Positions 25,122 through 33,211 of a stretch of 64,000 bases of DNA are shown here, piece by piece. A program made the position numbers and the translations under genes. The DNA is from JASGDC01 sp047606545 (GTDB taxonomy: Bacteria; Actinomycetota; Actinomycetes; Actinomycetales; Micrococcaceae). Positions within the stretch are counted from its first letter, which is position 1. Each line of letters starts with the position of its first letter. The stretch covers positions 1 through 64,000 of the forward strand of contig JASGEI010000017.1 of NCBI GenBank assembly GCA_047606545.1, written 5' to 3'. The notes beneath the pieces are model-generated. The model was not told where the DNA came from and did no database searches. It saw only the letters and a program-made list of their open reading frames with translations.

Positions 25122-25780
25122 GAAATCTGCATAGTACTTTTTACTTTCAGTATATATTTTATGTTGTAGCTTAGGATTTTCGAGACCAAGTTTTTGTAAA
25201 GCAACCTCTACAAAGAGTTTCTCCAGGTGACTGGGCGTCTTGCGTGCAATTATCGATGATTAACTGTATTTTAGTTTTCCCTTTTCGCACTTTGTATTTA
25301 GCTAATCTTTCTGAGAGTTGCTTCCTAGTAATTTTGTATTTATGGCAAGCACTATCTGCAATGCACAGCGTTATTTGATAATCGAGTTCTCTAGCGCAGT
25401 CTAGAACATTATCTATGACATCAGTATGAATAATATTGGCAGTGGTCATAGTTTTATTGACTTATCGTTGATATATTTTTTAGATTTAATTCGGAAATGG
25501 AAAGTACCATGTTCATATGGCACACTCAAACCAAGAAGATATGCTGCGGATGTGTGACTAACTACAGAGTCACTAACTCTTGAAATTTGGATAAGCAATC
25601 TCATTAGGTATTTTTCAGTAAAATTTAATGAATTATATACAGTCCTTGGGACATATTTTCCAGATCCTAATTTGATGAAATCAGTCCTATTTAGCTGCTT
25701 GTAGACTTTATATTTTGAAATATTGATACCTGAGTATCAAATATATGGTTACTTAATTCTGTAAGTTCTTTTGGGTTCAT
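25122..25780 (-). pseudogene. AbiEi-type antitoxin / DUF559-like gene, decayed by at least three frameshifts
   Basis: Four minus-strand segments in shifting frames read in order as one protein. Segment A starts at ATG 25780 (MNPKELTELSNHIFDT). Segment B, about 25736-25446, contains SGINISKYKVYKQLNRTDF, IKLGSGKYVPR and SHTSAAYLLGLSVPYEHG. Segment C, 25449-25171, contains DVIDNVLDCARELDY, IADSACHKYKITRKQL and QDAQSPGETLCR. Segment D, from about 25205, contains VALQKLGLENPKLQ and YYADF, then homology stops. These are the ordered landmarks of actinobacterial AbiEi-antitoxin-domain/DUF559 proteins (winged helix, G-x-Y, SHxSAA, DCAR, ADSA, SPxE, ADF). The C-terminal nuclease-fold part is lost. The assignment is from remembered family patterns. 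Confidence 0.75.
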
Positions 25781-25852
25781 GGTTTCAATTGTGGCGAAAG
25801 TTAATTCAGATAACTAATTAAGAATTATTAATGTGGATAACTTAAAGCTATT

Positions 25853-25921
25853 CCCAGCATTTTTCTGGTTTTCAGCCAAAATTTTGCAAGGAAATAAGAA
25901 AAATATAAGGAAGTAGTTTCA
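25853..25921. repeat. Right arm of 69-bp imperfect inverted repeat
   Basis: Partner of the repeat at 25052-25120, in inverted orientation, 732 bp away. It lies 72 bp before the pseudogene start and 213 bp before mraZ. The outer ends agree over short blocks (ACTA, TTCCT, TATTTTTCT). Confidence 0.75.
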
Positions 25922-26064
25922 GGGGAAATATGATTGGGTAGCAAAATGTGGATTAATGCGAGGTGCTAAAAATTTATTCCATTTTATTCCAAACTTTATT
26001 TGCCTTGAGATAGCAAGGTAGTATCTTCTTAACAGTTCAAATTTAACTAAAATAAGATGCAAAC

Positions 26065-26099
26065 TGGAGTGAAATGGAGTAATATGGAGGAAGTTGGTT
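26065..26099 (+). promoter_or_regulatory. Four direct TGG repeats at 10-bp period: probable MraZ boxes
   Basis: TGGAG occurs at 26065, 26075 and 26085, and TGGTT at 26095, each exactly 10 bp apart, starting 70 bp before the mraZ ATG. MraZ is a ring-shaped DNA-binding repressor that recognises direct TGG-core repeats separated by 5 nt in the promoter of its own operon (established in E. coli and mollicutes). Spacing, copy number and position fit autoregulation of the dcw cluster. Confidence 0.75.
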
Positions 26100-26134
26100 G
26101 ACTAACGAATAGAACATGAAGGTTTAGGAGGATT

Positions 26135-26566
26135 ATGTTTCTAGGAACATATACTCCACGTCTTGATGGCAGTGGTCGTCTAAGCTTGCCGGCAAAATTC
26201 CGGGAGGAATTATCTAAAGGTTTAGTACTTACCCGTGGTCAAGATCGTTGTCTTTATGTTTTCAGCGCAAAAGAATTCGAAAAAGAGTTCAAAAGACTCA
26301 AAAAGGCTTCTTTTGCAGATAAAAAAGTCAGGAACTTCACTCGACTTTTCTTATCAGGTGCCTCCGATGAAACACCAGATAAGCAAGGACGATTGAATAT
26401 TCCAGTAGCACTACGTGAGTATGCTGGTCTTGAAAAAGAACTAGCAGTAGTAGGTGCTGGTAACCACGCCGAGATTTGGGACGCAAAGCGTTGGGAGGAA
26501 TACGTTTCCGAACAGGAAAGCGAATTCTCCGAAATCGAAGGTGAAATAGTTCCCGGCTTACTGTAA
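26135..26566 (+). CDS. mraZ: Transcriptional regulator MraZ
   Basis: A 143-residue protein with two SpoVT/AbrB-like (MraZ) repeats: TPRLDGSGRLSLPAKFREEL at the N-terminus, and a second with DKQGRLNIPVALREYAGL. In each, the D-x-x-G-R-[IL] strand contacts DNA. It is the first gene of the division and cell-wall cluster, preceded by AGGAGG and by the TGG repeats it presumably binds. Confidence 0.96.
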   Translation: MFLGTYTPRLDGSGRLSLPAKFREELSKGLVLTRGQDRCLYVFSAKEFEKEFKRLKKASFADKKVRNFTRLFLSGASDETPDKQGRLNIPVALREYAGLEKELAVVGAGNHAEIWDAKRWEEYVSEQESEFSEIEGEIVPGLL

Positions 26567-26577
26567 TAACTGTAGTG

Positions 26578-26685
26578 CGAGACCCTCAGCCATCTTTATA
26601 ACCTGATATACTTCCCCGATAGCAGGCTATAAGGAAGCGGACCCGGACATTCTTCCCCAATGGCCGGCTCAAATGGATGAGGATC
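26578..26685 (+). ncRNA. Structured 5' leader of rsmH, probable mraW RNA motif
   Basis: The 166 nt between mraZ and the chosen rsmH start do not look coding. They are G/C-richer than their surroundings and fold on paper: CCTCA 26584-26588 with TGAGG 26678-26682, GCCAT 26589-26593 with ATGGC 26660-26664, and CTTCC 26611-26615 with GGAAG 26633-26637 around ATAG-CAGG-CTAT. The mraW RNA motif is a known actinobacterial cis-element upstream of mraW (rsmH). Position and structure fit; I could not compare with the covariance model. Confidence 0.6.
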
Positions 26686-26732
26686 TGGTGCTACAGTTTT
26701 TTATTGCCCGTTTAAATGGTTTGGAAGAATTG

Positions 26733-27689
26733 ATGCTTAAGCCTGAAGATATGCATGTACCAGTATTACTGGATCGGTGTGTGGAGTTATTAGGCATGGC
26801 TTTTGATGGTGTTGATAATCCCGTAGCAATCGATGCTACTTTGGGCATGGGTGGACATTCTTACGAATTATTAAAACACTTTCCAAATTTACAACTTATC
26901 TGTATCGATAGAGATCAACAGGCAATTAATCTAGCAAAAAAACGTTTAATGCCTTTCATAAGTCGAGTGCATTTCTATCATGGTGTTTATTCTGAAATTT
27001 ATGAGAGCATTACCAGTGCTGGCTTTGAAAAAGTCGATGCCATCCTTTTTGATTTAGGAGTCTCTTCGTTCCAACTTGATGAAAAAGATCGAGGTTTTGC
27101 ATACTCATACGATGCCCCATTAGATATGCGTATGGATGATACTGCTGAACTGACTGCAGAAATTGTAGTTAACGAATATTCTGAAGTTCAATTAATTAAA
27201 ATTTTAAAAGAGTATGGTCAGGAACGCTTTGCAAAACGAATTGCTACAAAGCTTATTAAGCATCGAGAGCAAAAACCGTTTACTCGTACGGGAGAGTTAG
27301 TAGAAGTAATTCGAAGTGCAGTCCCAGTTGCCGCTGGTAAAAAGGGTGGTCATCCAGCAAAACGAAGTTTTCAAGCTATCAGAATTGAAGTAAACCAAGA
27401 ATTAGAAATTTTGAAGCAAGCTATTCCTGCGGCAATCGATAATCTGAAAGTTGGTGGTGTAATAGTCACTATGGCATATCACTCACTTGAGGATAAAATA
27501 GTAAAGAGTAACTTTACTAAAGGCGCGACTTCATCTGCTCCCTATGGTTTACCTATTGAGCTAGAAGAACATCAGCCATATTTGAAATTATTGATTCGTG
27601 GAGCAGAAAAAGCAAACGATGAAGAAATTTTAAAGAATTCTCGAGCTTCATCGGTTAGGCTTAGGGCAGTAACTAGAGTAAAAGATTAA
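26733..27689 (+). CDS. rsmH: 16S rRNA (cytosine-1402-N4)-methyltransferase RsmH (MraW)
   Basis: A 318-residue SAM-dependent methyltransferase acting on C1402 of 16S rRNA. Motifs: HVPVLLDRCVELL near the start, SAM-binding DATLGMGGHSYELL, DLGVSSFQLDEKDRGF, PAKRSFQAIRIEVNQEL and MAYHSLEDKIVK. I prefer the ATG at 26733, with GGAAG 5 nt upstream and close to the conserved HVPVLL. An in-frame ATG at 26673 would read through the structured leader and give an unusual extension. Confidence 0.94.
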   Translation: MLKPEDMHVPVLLDRCVELLGMAFDGVDNPVAIDATLGMGGHSYELLKHFPNLQLICIDRDQQAINLAKKRLMPFISRVHFYHGVYSEIYESITSAGFEKVDAILFDLGVSSFQLDEKDRGFAYSYDAPLDMRMDDTAELTAEIVVNEYSEVQLIKILKEYGQERFAKRIATKLIKHREQKPFTRTGELVEVIRSAVPVAAGKKGGHPAKRSFQAIRIEVNQELEILKQAIPAAIDNLKVGGVIVTMAYHSLEDKIVKSNFTKGATSSAPYGLPIELEEHQPYLKLLIRGAEKANDEEILKNSRASSVRLRAVTRVKD

Positions 27690-27715
27690 GATAGTAGAAG
27701 TGGAGGGGAAGGTTT

Positions 27716-28342
27716 ATGCCACAAGCATCAGGTTTAGCTAAAAAAACACCACGGTTCAGAAACCGTGGTAAGAATAAATCTGTTGGTAATGCACGTCGTA
27801 AAAGTGCTACACAATTCCGAGTCCTCTCCGATTTAAAAAAACCTAAAAAACTTTTATTTCCGATTCTTTGCGCACTATCGATTGTCGCAACTGTAGGTAT
27901 TGTAATGGCGTTAAATATCTACATTTACCAAACTCAATACCAGATTGTGGGTTTAACGAATCAAAAAAATGATTTAGCCCTACAAACTCAAAAATTAAAT
28001 GAAGATATTGCTCGTAATGAAGCTCCACAAAATTTAGCTGCTAAAGCAAAAGCTCTAGGTATGACAATTGCAGGTGACCCAGATTATATTGATTTAGATA
28101 ACAATAAAGTTATTGGACCTGCGCCATTACCAGAACAAGCAAACCAACCGACAGAAGATCGTAGTTATGCAGAAATGAAAAACATCCCTAAGGTAGGTGT
28201 TGATGGCTCGACAGATACCGCATCAGCAGCGCCAAGTGAAGATCTGCCAAGTTACAGTCAAGATGATTTAAATGGCGGTACTATCCCAGCGCCAAAACAA
28301 AAAGAACCTACTGCGTCAGCAACTGCCGGAGGTGGTAAGTAA
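27716..28342 (+). CDS. FtsL-like divisome membrane protein
   Basis: A 208-residue bitopic protein in the position of Rv2164c/ftsL. The basic N-terminal 40 residues are cytoplasmic and a single transmembrane helix is at about 43-66 (LLFPILCALSIVATVGIVMAL). A predicted coiled coil follows (QIVGLTNQKNDLALQTQKLNEDIAR), then a Pro/Ala-rich extracellular tail. FtsL-type proteins bridge FtsQ with FtsW/FtsI. Overlap TAATG with ftsI indicates coupling. Sequence conservation is too low to be sure beyond topology and context. Confidence 0.75.
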   Translation: MPQASGLAKKTPRFRNRGKNKSVGNARRKSATQFRVLSDLKKPKKLLFPILCALSIVATVGIVMALNIYIYQTQYQIVGLTNQKNDLALQTQKLNEDIARNEAPQNLAAKAKALGMTIAGDPDYIDLDNNKVIGPAPLPEQANQPTEDRSYAEMKNIPKVGVDGSTDTASAAPSEDLPSYSQDDLNGGTIPAPKQKEPTASATAGGGK

Positions 28343-30189
28343 TGAATAATTTTATTACTACCTTCAAGCAAAACTTTAATCGTTTTAAACGTTGGGTACT
28401 TTCTTCATATTTAGGTAAAACAAGAAATAGGATGCGTGGTGCTGTAGTTGGCTTGTTGGTCATGGCAATGGGCCTTGGGGTTAGGTTAATGTATTTACAA
28501 GGTTTTGATAATGGCCTAGCCCAAACTGCTCAAGAACGTCGAATGTCTAAAAGTATAATCCCAGCAAGCCGTGGGCAAATTTTAGATCAATCAGGAAAAA
28601 TACTGGCTACAAATGTTACAAGATATGACATAACAGTAACTCCAAAAAACGTGGCACCTGTTGAGAGAACAACGAGTGGACATCAAGAGGTAGTAACAGT
28701 GGATAAAACTGTTGCAGATGTGGCAAATATTTTAGGTATGAGCCAACCAGCAGTTAAAAAGGCCTTTGAAGGCGATACCACAAAACCAATGGATCAGCGG
28801 CAGTTCGCTTATGTTAAAAAAGATGTATCTCCAGATGACAAGGCTAAGATTGATAATTTAAATATACCTTGGCTTGGGGCAGATGAGACCACTAAGCGCG
28901 TCTATCCTTCTGGTAGTGTGGCAGGTAATATTCTTGGTTTTACTAACGATGCAGGTCCGCTTGCTGGTATTGAACAAAGTGAAAACGAAGAATTACAAGG
29001 TAAAGACGGTGAACGTATCATTGAACGTGGTGCTGATGGTATCCGTATTGCTACTGCACCAACTCGTGAAACTCCACCAGTTAATGGTAATAATGTTAAA
29101 TTAACTATCAACTCAGATGTACAAGCTTTTGCACAACAAGCAGCTGATAGCGCTAAGACTTCCAACAAAGCCGATTGGGCTATGATCACTGTTCTTAATG
29201 CTAAAACTGGGCAGGTAGTGGCTATGGCTGCTGACGGTACTGTTGATCCTAATAATCCGCAGAAGACAGATGAAGACCACCGGTATAACCGAAATGTTTC
29301 TGAGGTTTATGAACCAGGGTCTACTGCAAAAATGATGTTTGCAGCCGCTTCAATGCAAGAGGGGATTGTTGAACCAACTACTAAGTTCGAAATTCCTTAT
29401 ACCATTCAAATGGGGAGCCAAGTATTCAAAGACTCTCACGAACATTCACTGCAGCATGTTACTTTAGCCGGTATTTTAGCTCAATCTTCTAACACAGGTA
29501 CTTTGATGATGGGGCAAAAATTAACTGTCCAACAACGCTACAATTATCTTGAAAAATTTGGTTTCGGCCAACTCACTGGTATTGAATTGCCAGGTGAGTC
29601 AGCAGGTATCGTCAATCCAATCGACCAATGGGATGAACGTACGCAATACTCGGTAATGTTTGGGCAAGGTTTTGCGGTTACTAACTTACAAATGACTTCT
29701 GCTTATGCGACTCTTGCAAATAATGGAGTGCGTATGACGCCAAGAATTGTAGAGTCAGTCATTGATCAAAATGGTGTGGAACACAAAACAGAGCAGCCAG
29801 CTGGCGTGCAAGTTGTTTCAAAAGAAACAGCCAAAAAATCTCAAGAACTAATGGAATCAGTAGTAACTGACGGTGGTGGACGTTTCTCAAGGATTGCAAA
29901 TTACCGTGTTGGAGGTAAGACTGGTACTGCGGAAGTAGCTTCTAAAGATGGTAAAGGGTTTGACGGTAGTACGGCTTCATTTATTGGAGTTGCACCATTA
30001 GATAATCCAGAGTTTGTAGTAAATGTAACTATTCAACGCCCACGTACGGACACAATTTGGGGTGAATATATTGCAGCTCCGGTAGTTAAAGAAGTGATGG
30101 AAGAAACCTTACGTGCATATAATGTGCCACCTTCAACACCTCAGACTGTGCGTTTGCCAGTTACTTATGATGGGGATGAATTAGAGTAG
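28342..30189 (+). CDS. ftsI: Septal peptidoglycan transpeptidase FtsI (PBP3/PbpB)
   Basis: A 615-residue class B penicillin-binding protein that cross-links septal peptidoglycan. One N-terminal transmembrane helix (about 33-52) is followed by a dimerisation domain beginning IPASRGQILDQSGKILATN. The transpeptidase domain has S327-x-x-K330 (STAK), SSN at 382-384 and KTG at 526-528. No PASTA domain is present. Its SEDS partner FtsW is encoded five genes downstream. Confidence 0.95.
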   Translation: MNNFITTFKQNFNRFKRWVLSSYLGKTRNRMRGAVVGLLVMAMGLGVRLMYLQGFDNGLAQTAQERRMSKSIIPASRGQILDQSGKILATNVTRYDITVTPKNVAPVERTTSGHQEVVTVDKTVADVANILGMSQPAVKKAFEGDTTKPMDQRQFAYVKKDVSPDDKAKIDNLNIPWLGADETTKRVYPSGSVAGNILGFTNDAGPLAGIEQSENEELQGKDGERIIERGADGIRIATAPTRETPPVNGNNVKLTINSDVQAFAQQAADSAKTSNKADWAMITVLNAKTGQVVAMAADGTVDPNNPQKTDEDHRYNRNVSEVYEPGSTAKMMFAAASMQEGIVEPTTKFEIPYTIQMGSQVFKDSHEHSLQHVTLAGILAQSSNTGTLMMGQKLTVQQRYNYLEKFGFGQLTGIELPGESAGIVNPIDQWDERTQYSVMFGQGFAVTNLQMTSAYATLANNGVRMTPRIVESVIDQNGVEHKTEQPAGVQVVSKETAKKSQELMESVVTDGGGRFSRIANYRVGGKTGTAEVASKDGKGFDGSTASFIGVAPLDNPEFVVNVTIQRPRTDTIWGEYIAAPVVKEVMEETLRAYNVPPSTPQTVRLPVTYDGDELE

Positions 30190-30198
30190 GAATAAATT

Positions 30199-31722
30199 AT
30201 GAGACCAAACAATATTGAAAATTGTGGCTTGCAAGATTTAATGTCAGAAATTGGAGCAAAGTTAATTTCTGGGAAATCAGCTGGCATAGCTGTAACTGGA
30301 ATTAGTTTAAATACGAATTCAGTTGAAGCAGATGATATATATTTGGCATTGCCTGGTGCTAAGACTCATGGTGCAAAGTACAGTGATAAGGCAATAGCAG
30401 CAGGAGCTATCGCAGTATTGACTGATGAAGCTGGTTTGCAATTCCTTAAAGATATTGAAGTGCCGATTTACGAAGTGGATGATCCACGTGGGCAAATCGG
30501 TGCTATTGCTGCAAAGATTTACGGTACTGAAAATAAGACTCCAAAGATGTTTGGTATTACTGGTACTAATGGCAAGACTACTACTAGTTATTTTATACGT
30601 TCACTATTGACTGCTTTTGATAATAAAACTGGCTTGATTGGCACAATTGAGATTGTGGCTGATGATGAACCAATCCCAAGTGTCTTAACTACTCCTGAAG
30701 CTAACGATGTTCATGCAATTTTGGGAATCATGAATGAAAAGAACGTCAGTGCCGCTGTAATGGAAGTCTCTTCACATGCATTGGAATTTGACCGCGTGGC
30801 AAATGTGATGTTTGACGTAGTAGGATTCACTAATCTTACGCAAGATCATCTTGATTTGCATGGCACTATGGAAGAATATTTCAAGCGAAAAGCTGAACTA
30901 TTTACAAAGAAACACGCTCGTAAAGGTGTGGCTATTATTGACAGTGAATGGGGCGAAAAGCTGATAGCTGAGGCAGATATTGATTGTGTTTCTCTTGCTT
31001 TGGAAGGCAAAGAAGCTGATTGGACTTTAACTGACTGTAAACGCCGAAATATTGGTCATGACTTTACTTTGCAGCATAAAGATGGCACTAAACTTGAGGT
31101 TGCAGTTGGGTTACCAGGATTTTTCAATGTAGCTAATGCAGCGTTAGCTACAGTAATGGTTGCTGAGTCGGGGGTAGATATTGGAAAATTGCAATGTGTT
31201 TTGACCGAAGCTAAACCGTTTTTTACTGACGTGCCAGGGCGGATGCAAGTTATCTCTCATCAACCCGCAGCAATTGTAGACTTTGCACATAACCCTAATG
31301 CCATGGTGTTAGCGATGGAAGCAGTTACTCCGCCAACTAAAGAAGGTAAATTAATTATTGTATTTGGCGCCACTGGCGAGCGTGACGTTACAAAACGCGA
31401 AGACATGGGTAGAATTGCTGTAGAAGGTGCATCTGTGATTATTATCACAGATGATGATCCACATGGTGAACCAGCAGCTCCAATTCGAGACCAGGTAGAA
31501 AAGGGTGCAATTGCTGCTGCACAAAGTAAAACTGATGTTAAAATTTTAAATATTGCACCGCGTAGTAAGGCAATTGAGCATGCTGTGAAAATTGCTACTG
31601 ATAAGGATACAATTTTAGTTGCTGGACGTGGTCACGAAACTATCCAGGAAGTTATGGGTGAGGATTTAGAACTTGATGATAGAGAAATTTTGCGACAAGC
31701 ACTAGGGATAGATTCAAAATAG
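30199..31722 (+). CDS. murE: UDP-MurNAc-tripeptide synthetase MurE (probably L-Lys/L-Orn type)
   Basis: A 507-residue Mur ligase adding the third stem-peptide residue. The ATP-binding loop is GITGTNGKTTTSYF; VMEVSSHALEFDRV and DFAHNPNAMVLAMEAV are the usual middle blocks. Substrate choice is read from the motif at residues 418-424, DDDPHGE. meso-DAP enzymes have DNPR here, while lysine- or ornithine-adding enzymes have DDDP/DDPN-like sequences. I therefore infer a non-DAP wall. It starts 9 nt after ftsI. Confidence 0.94.
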   Translation: MRPNNIENCGLQDLMSEIGAKLISGKSAGIAVTGISLNTNSVEADDIYLALPGAKTHGAKYSDKAIAAGAIAVLTDEAGLQFLKDIEVPIYEVDDPRGQIGAIAAKIYGTENKTPKMFGITGTNGKTTTSYFIRSLLTAFDNKTGLIGTIEIVADDEPIPSVLTTPEANDVHAILGIMNEKNVSAAVMEVSSHALEFDRVANVMFDVVGFTNLTQDHLDLHGTMEEYFKRKAELFTKKHARKGVAIIDSEWGEKLIAEADIDCVSLALEGKEADWTLTDCKRRNIGHDFTLQHKDGTKLEVAVGLPGFFNVANAALATVMVAESGVDIGKLQCVLTEAKPFFTDVPGRMQVISHQPAAIVDFAHNPNAMVLAMEAVTPPTKEGKLIIVFGATGERDVTKREDMGRIAVEGASVIIITDDDPHGEPAAPIRDQVEKGAIAAAQSKTDVKILNIAPRSKAIEHAVKIATDKDTILVAGRGHETIQEVMGEDLELDDREILRQALGIDSK

Positions 31723-31747
31723 TATTTATTTAGGAAGTAAAATTTAA

Positions 31748-33211
31748 ATGATTTGTTTAACTGCTAAAGAAATTGCTAATGCCACTGATGGTAAATTGCT
31801 AGCAGATGCGGAACTAGTAGTTTCAGCCGGTGTCACTACTGATTCACGTGAGGTAACGGAAGGTTATCTCTTCGTAGCAAAACCAGGAGAAACGACTGAT
31901 GGACATAATTTCATTCCAAAGGCACTAGAGCTTGGGGCTACACTTATCTTGGCTGAACGTGAAATAAGTCAAGACGGCAAGGTGGCGCCAAGTGTAATCG
32001 TCGATGACGTGGTTATTGCTATGGGAAAATTAGCCGCTGAGGTTGTTAAAAAAACACGTAAAGCAAATGATTTAAAAATTATCGGAATTACAGGTTCTGC
32101 GGGGAAGACTACTACTAAAGATTTATTGTCGGCAATTTGTAGCCTTGATGGTGAAACAGTAGCGCCGCAAGGTTCGTTTAACAGTGAAGTTGGGGTACCA
32201 CTTACAGTATTTAGAATTACCGAGAATACAAAGTACCTAGTCGTTGAAATGGGTGCTAATGCAGTAGGAAATATTCGTTATCTATGTGATATGGTGCGTC
32301 CTAATGTCGGGGTAGTATTATGTGTTGGGACTGCGCATGCAGGTGAATTTGGTGGAGTAGAAAATATTGCTTTAACCAAAGGTGAAATGGTAGAAGACCT
32401 TAACAAAGATGATTTTGCAGTTCTTAATGCAGATGATGGCACAGTTGTTAAAATGCAAGAACGTACAAAAGCTCCGATTACTTGGTTTGGCACTAATGAA
32501 AATCTTAAAATAGCTAAAAAAGATAACAAAATTATTGCGAAAAATATCGAACTAGATGAATTGTCTTATCCGCACTTTGATATTGAATTTCCTAATGAAG
32601 AGATACATCACATAGATGCGACAATTATGGGCGCACATCACGTATCTAATTTATTAGCGGCAAGTGCTGCTGCTTTTAATTTAAGTATAAAACCTAGTAT
32701 GATTGTCAAAGCACTAAATACAAAAAATTCGATGAGTAAATGGCGTATGCAATTAGATAAACACCAAGCAGGTTTTACTGTGATTAATGACGCATATAAT
32801 GCGAACCCTGAGTCTATGAAAGCTTCATTGCAAGCTCTAGCTCACCTGGGTGAGAAAAAACGTGCATGGGCTGTATTAGGTGAAATGTTAGAACTTGGTG
32901 ATGAATCTGCACTTCGACATGATGAAGTTGGTCGTACTGTAGTACGTCTAAATATTCCTAAGCTGATTGTGGTAGGTTCTGGAGCTAAAGCACTATACAA
33001 TGCTGCTCAACTTGAAGGTTCTTGGGGCGATGAGGCATATTATGCCGATAATTTTGATGAAGCAAAAGAGATTCTTTTTGAAGAAGTAGAATCTGATGAT
33101 GTGGTGTTATTTAAATCTTCTAATGGCTCTGGATTAGGCTCATTAGGTGAAGATATTTTGCAGCAACCAGCTACAGCTTTCAAAAAAGCAGTAGGGAGCG
33201 ATAATACGTGA
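31748..33211 (+). CDS. murF: UDP-MurNAc-tripeptide:D-Ala-D-Ala ligase MurF
   Basis: A 487-residue Mur ligase attaching the D-Ala-D-Ala dipeptide. The P-loop is GITGSAGKTTTKDLL; VVEMGANAVGNI and NDAYNANPESMKASL are family blocks. The 5' end is preceded by taggaag. Its TGA overlaps the mraY start codon (GTGA at 33208-33211), indicating translational coupling. Confidence 0.96.
   Translation: MICLTAKEIANATDGKLLADAELVVSAGVTTDSREVTEGYLFVAKPGETTDGHNFIPKALELGATLILAEREISQDGKVAPSVIVDDVVIAMGKLAAEVVKKTRKANDLKIIGITGSAGKTTTKDLLSAICSLDGETVAPQGSFNSEVGVPLTVFRITENTKYLVVEMGANAVGNIRYLCDMVRPNVGVVLCVGTAHAGEFGGVENIALTKGEMVEDLNKDDFAVLNADDGTVVKMQERTKAPITWFGTNENLKIAKKDNKIIAKNIELDELSYPHFDIEFPNEEIHHIDATIMGAHHVSNLLAASAAAFNLSIKPSMIVKALNTKNSMSKWRMQLDKHQAGFTVINDAYNANPESMKASLQALAHLGEKKRAWAVLGEMLELGDESALRHDEVGRTVVRLNIPKLIVVGSGAKALYNAAQLEGSWGDEAYYADNFDEAKEILFEEVESDDVVLFKSSNGSGLGSLGEDILQQPATAFKKAVGSDNT

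Noticed and set aside
25171..25449. An intact small 92-residue gene
   Set aside because: Its sequence is the middle of a longer AbiEi/DUF559-like protein whose flanking parts lie in other frames on both sides, so it is better described as part of a pseudogene.
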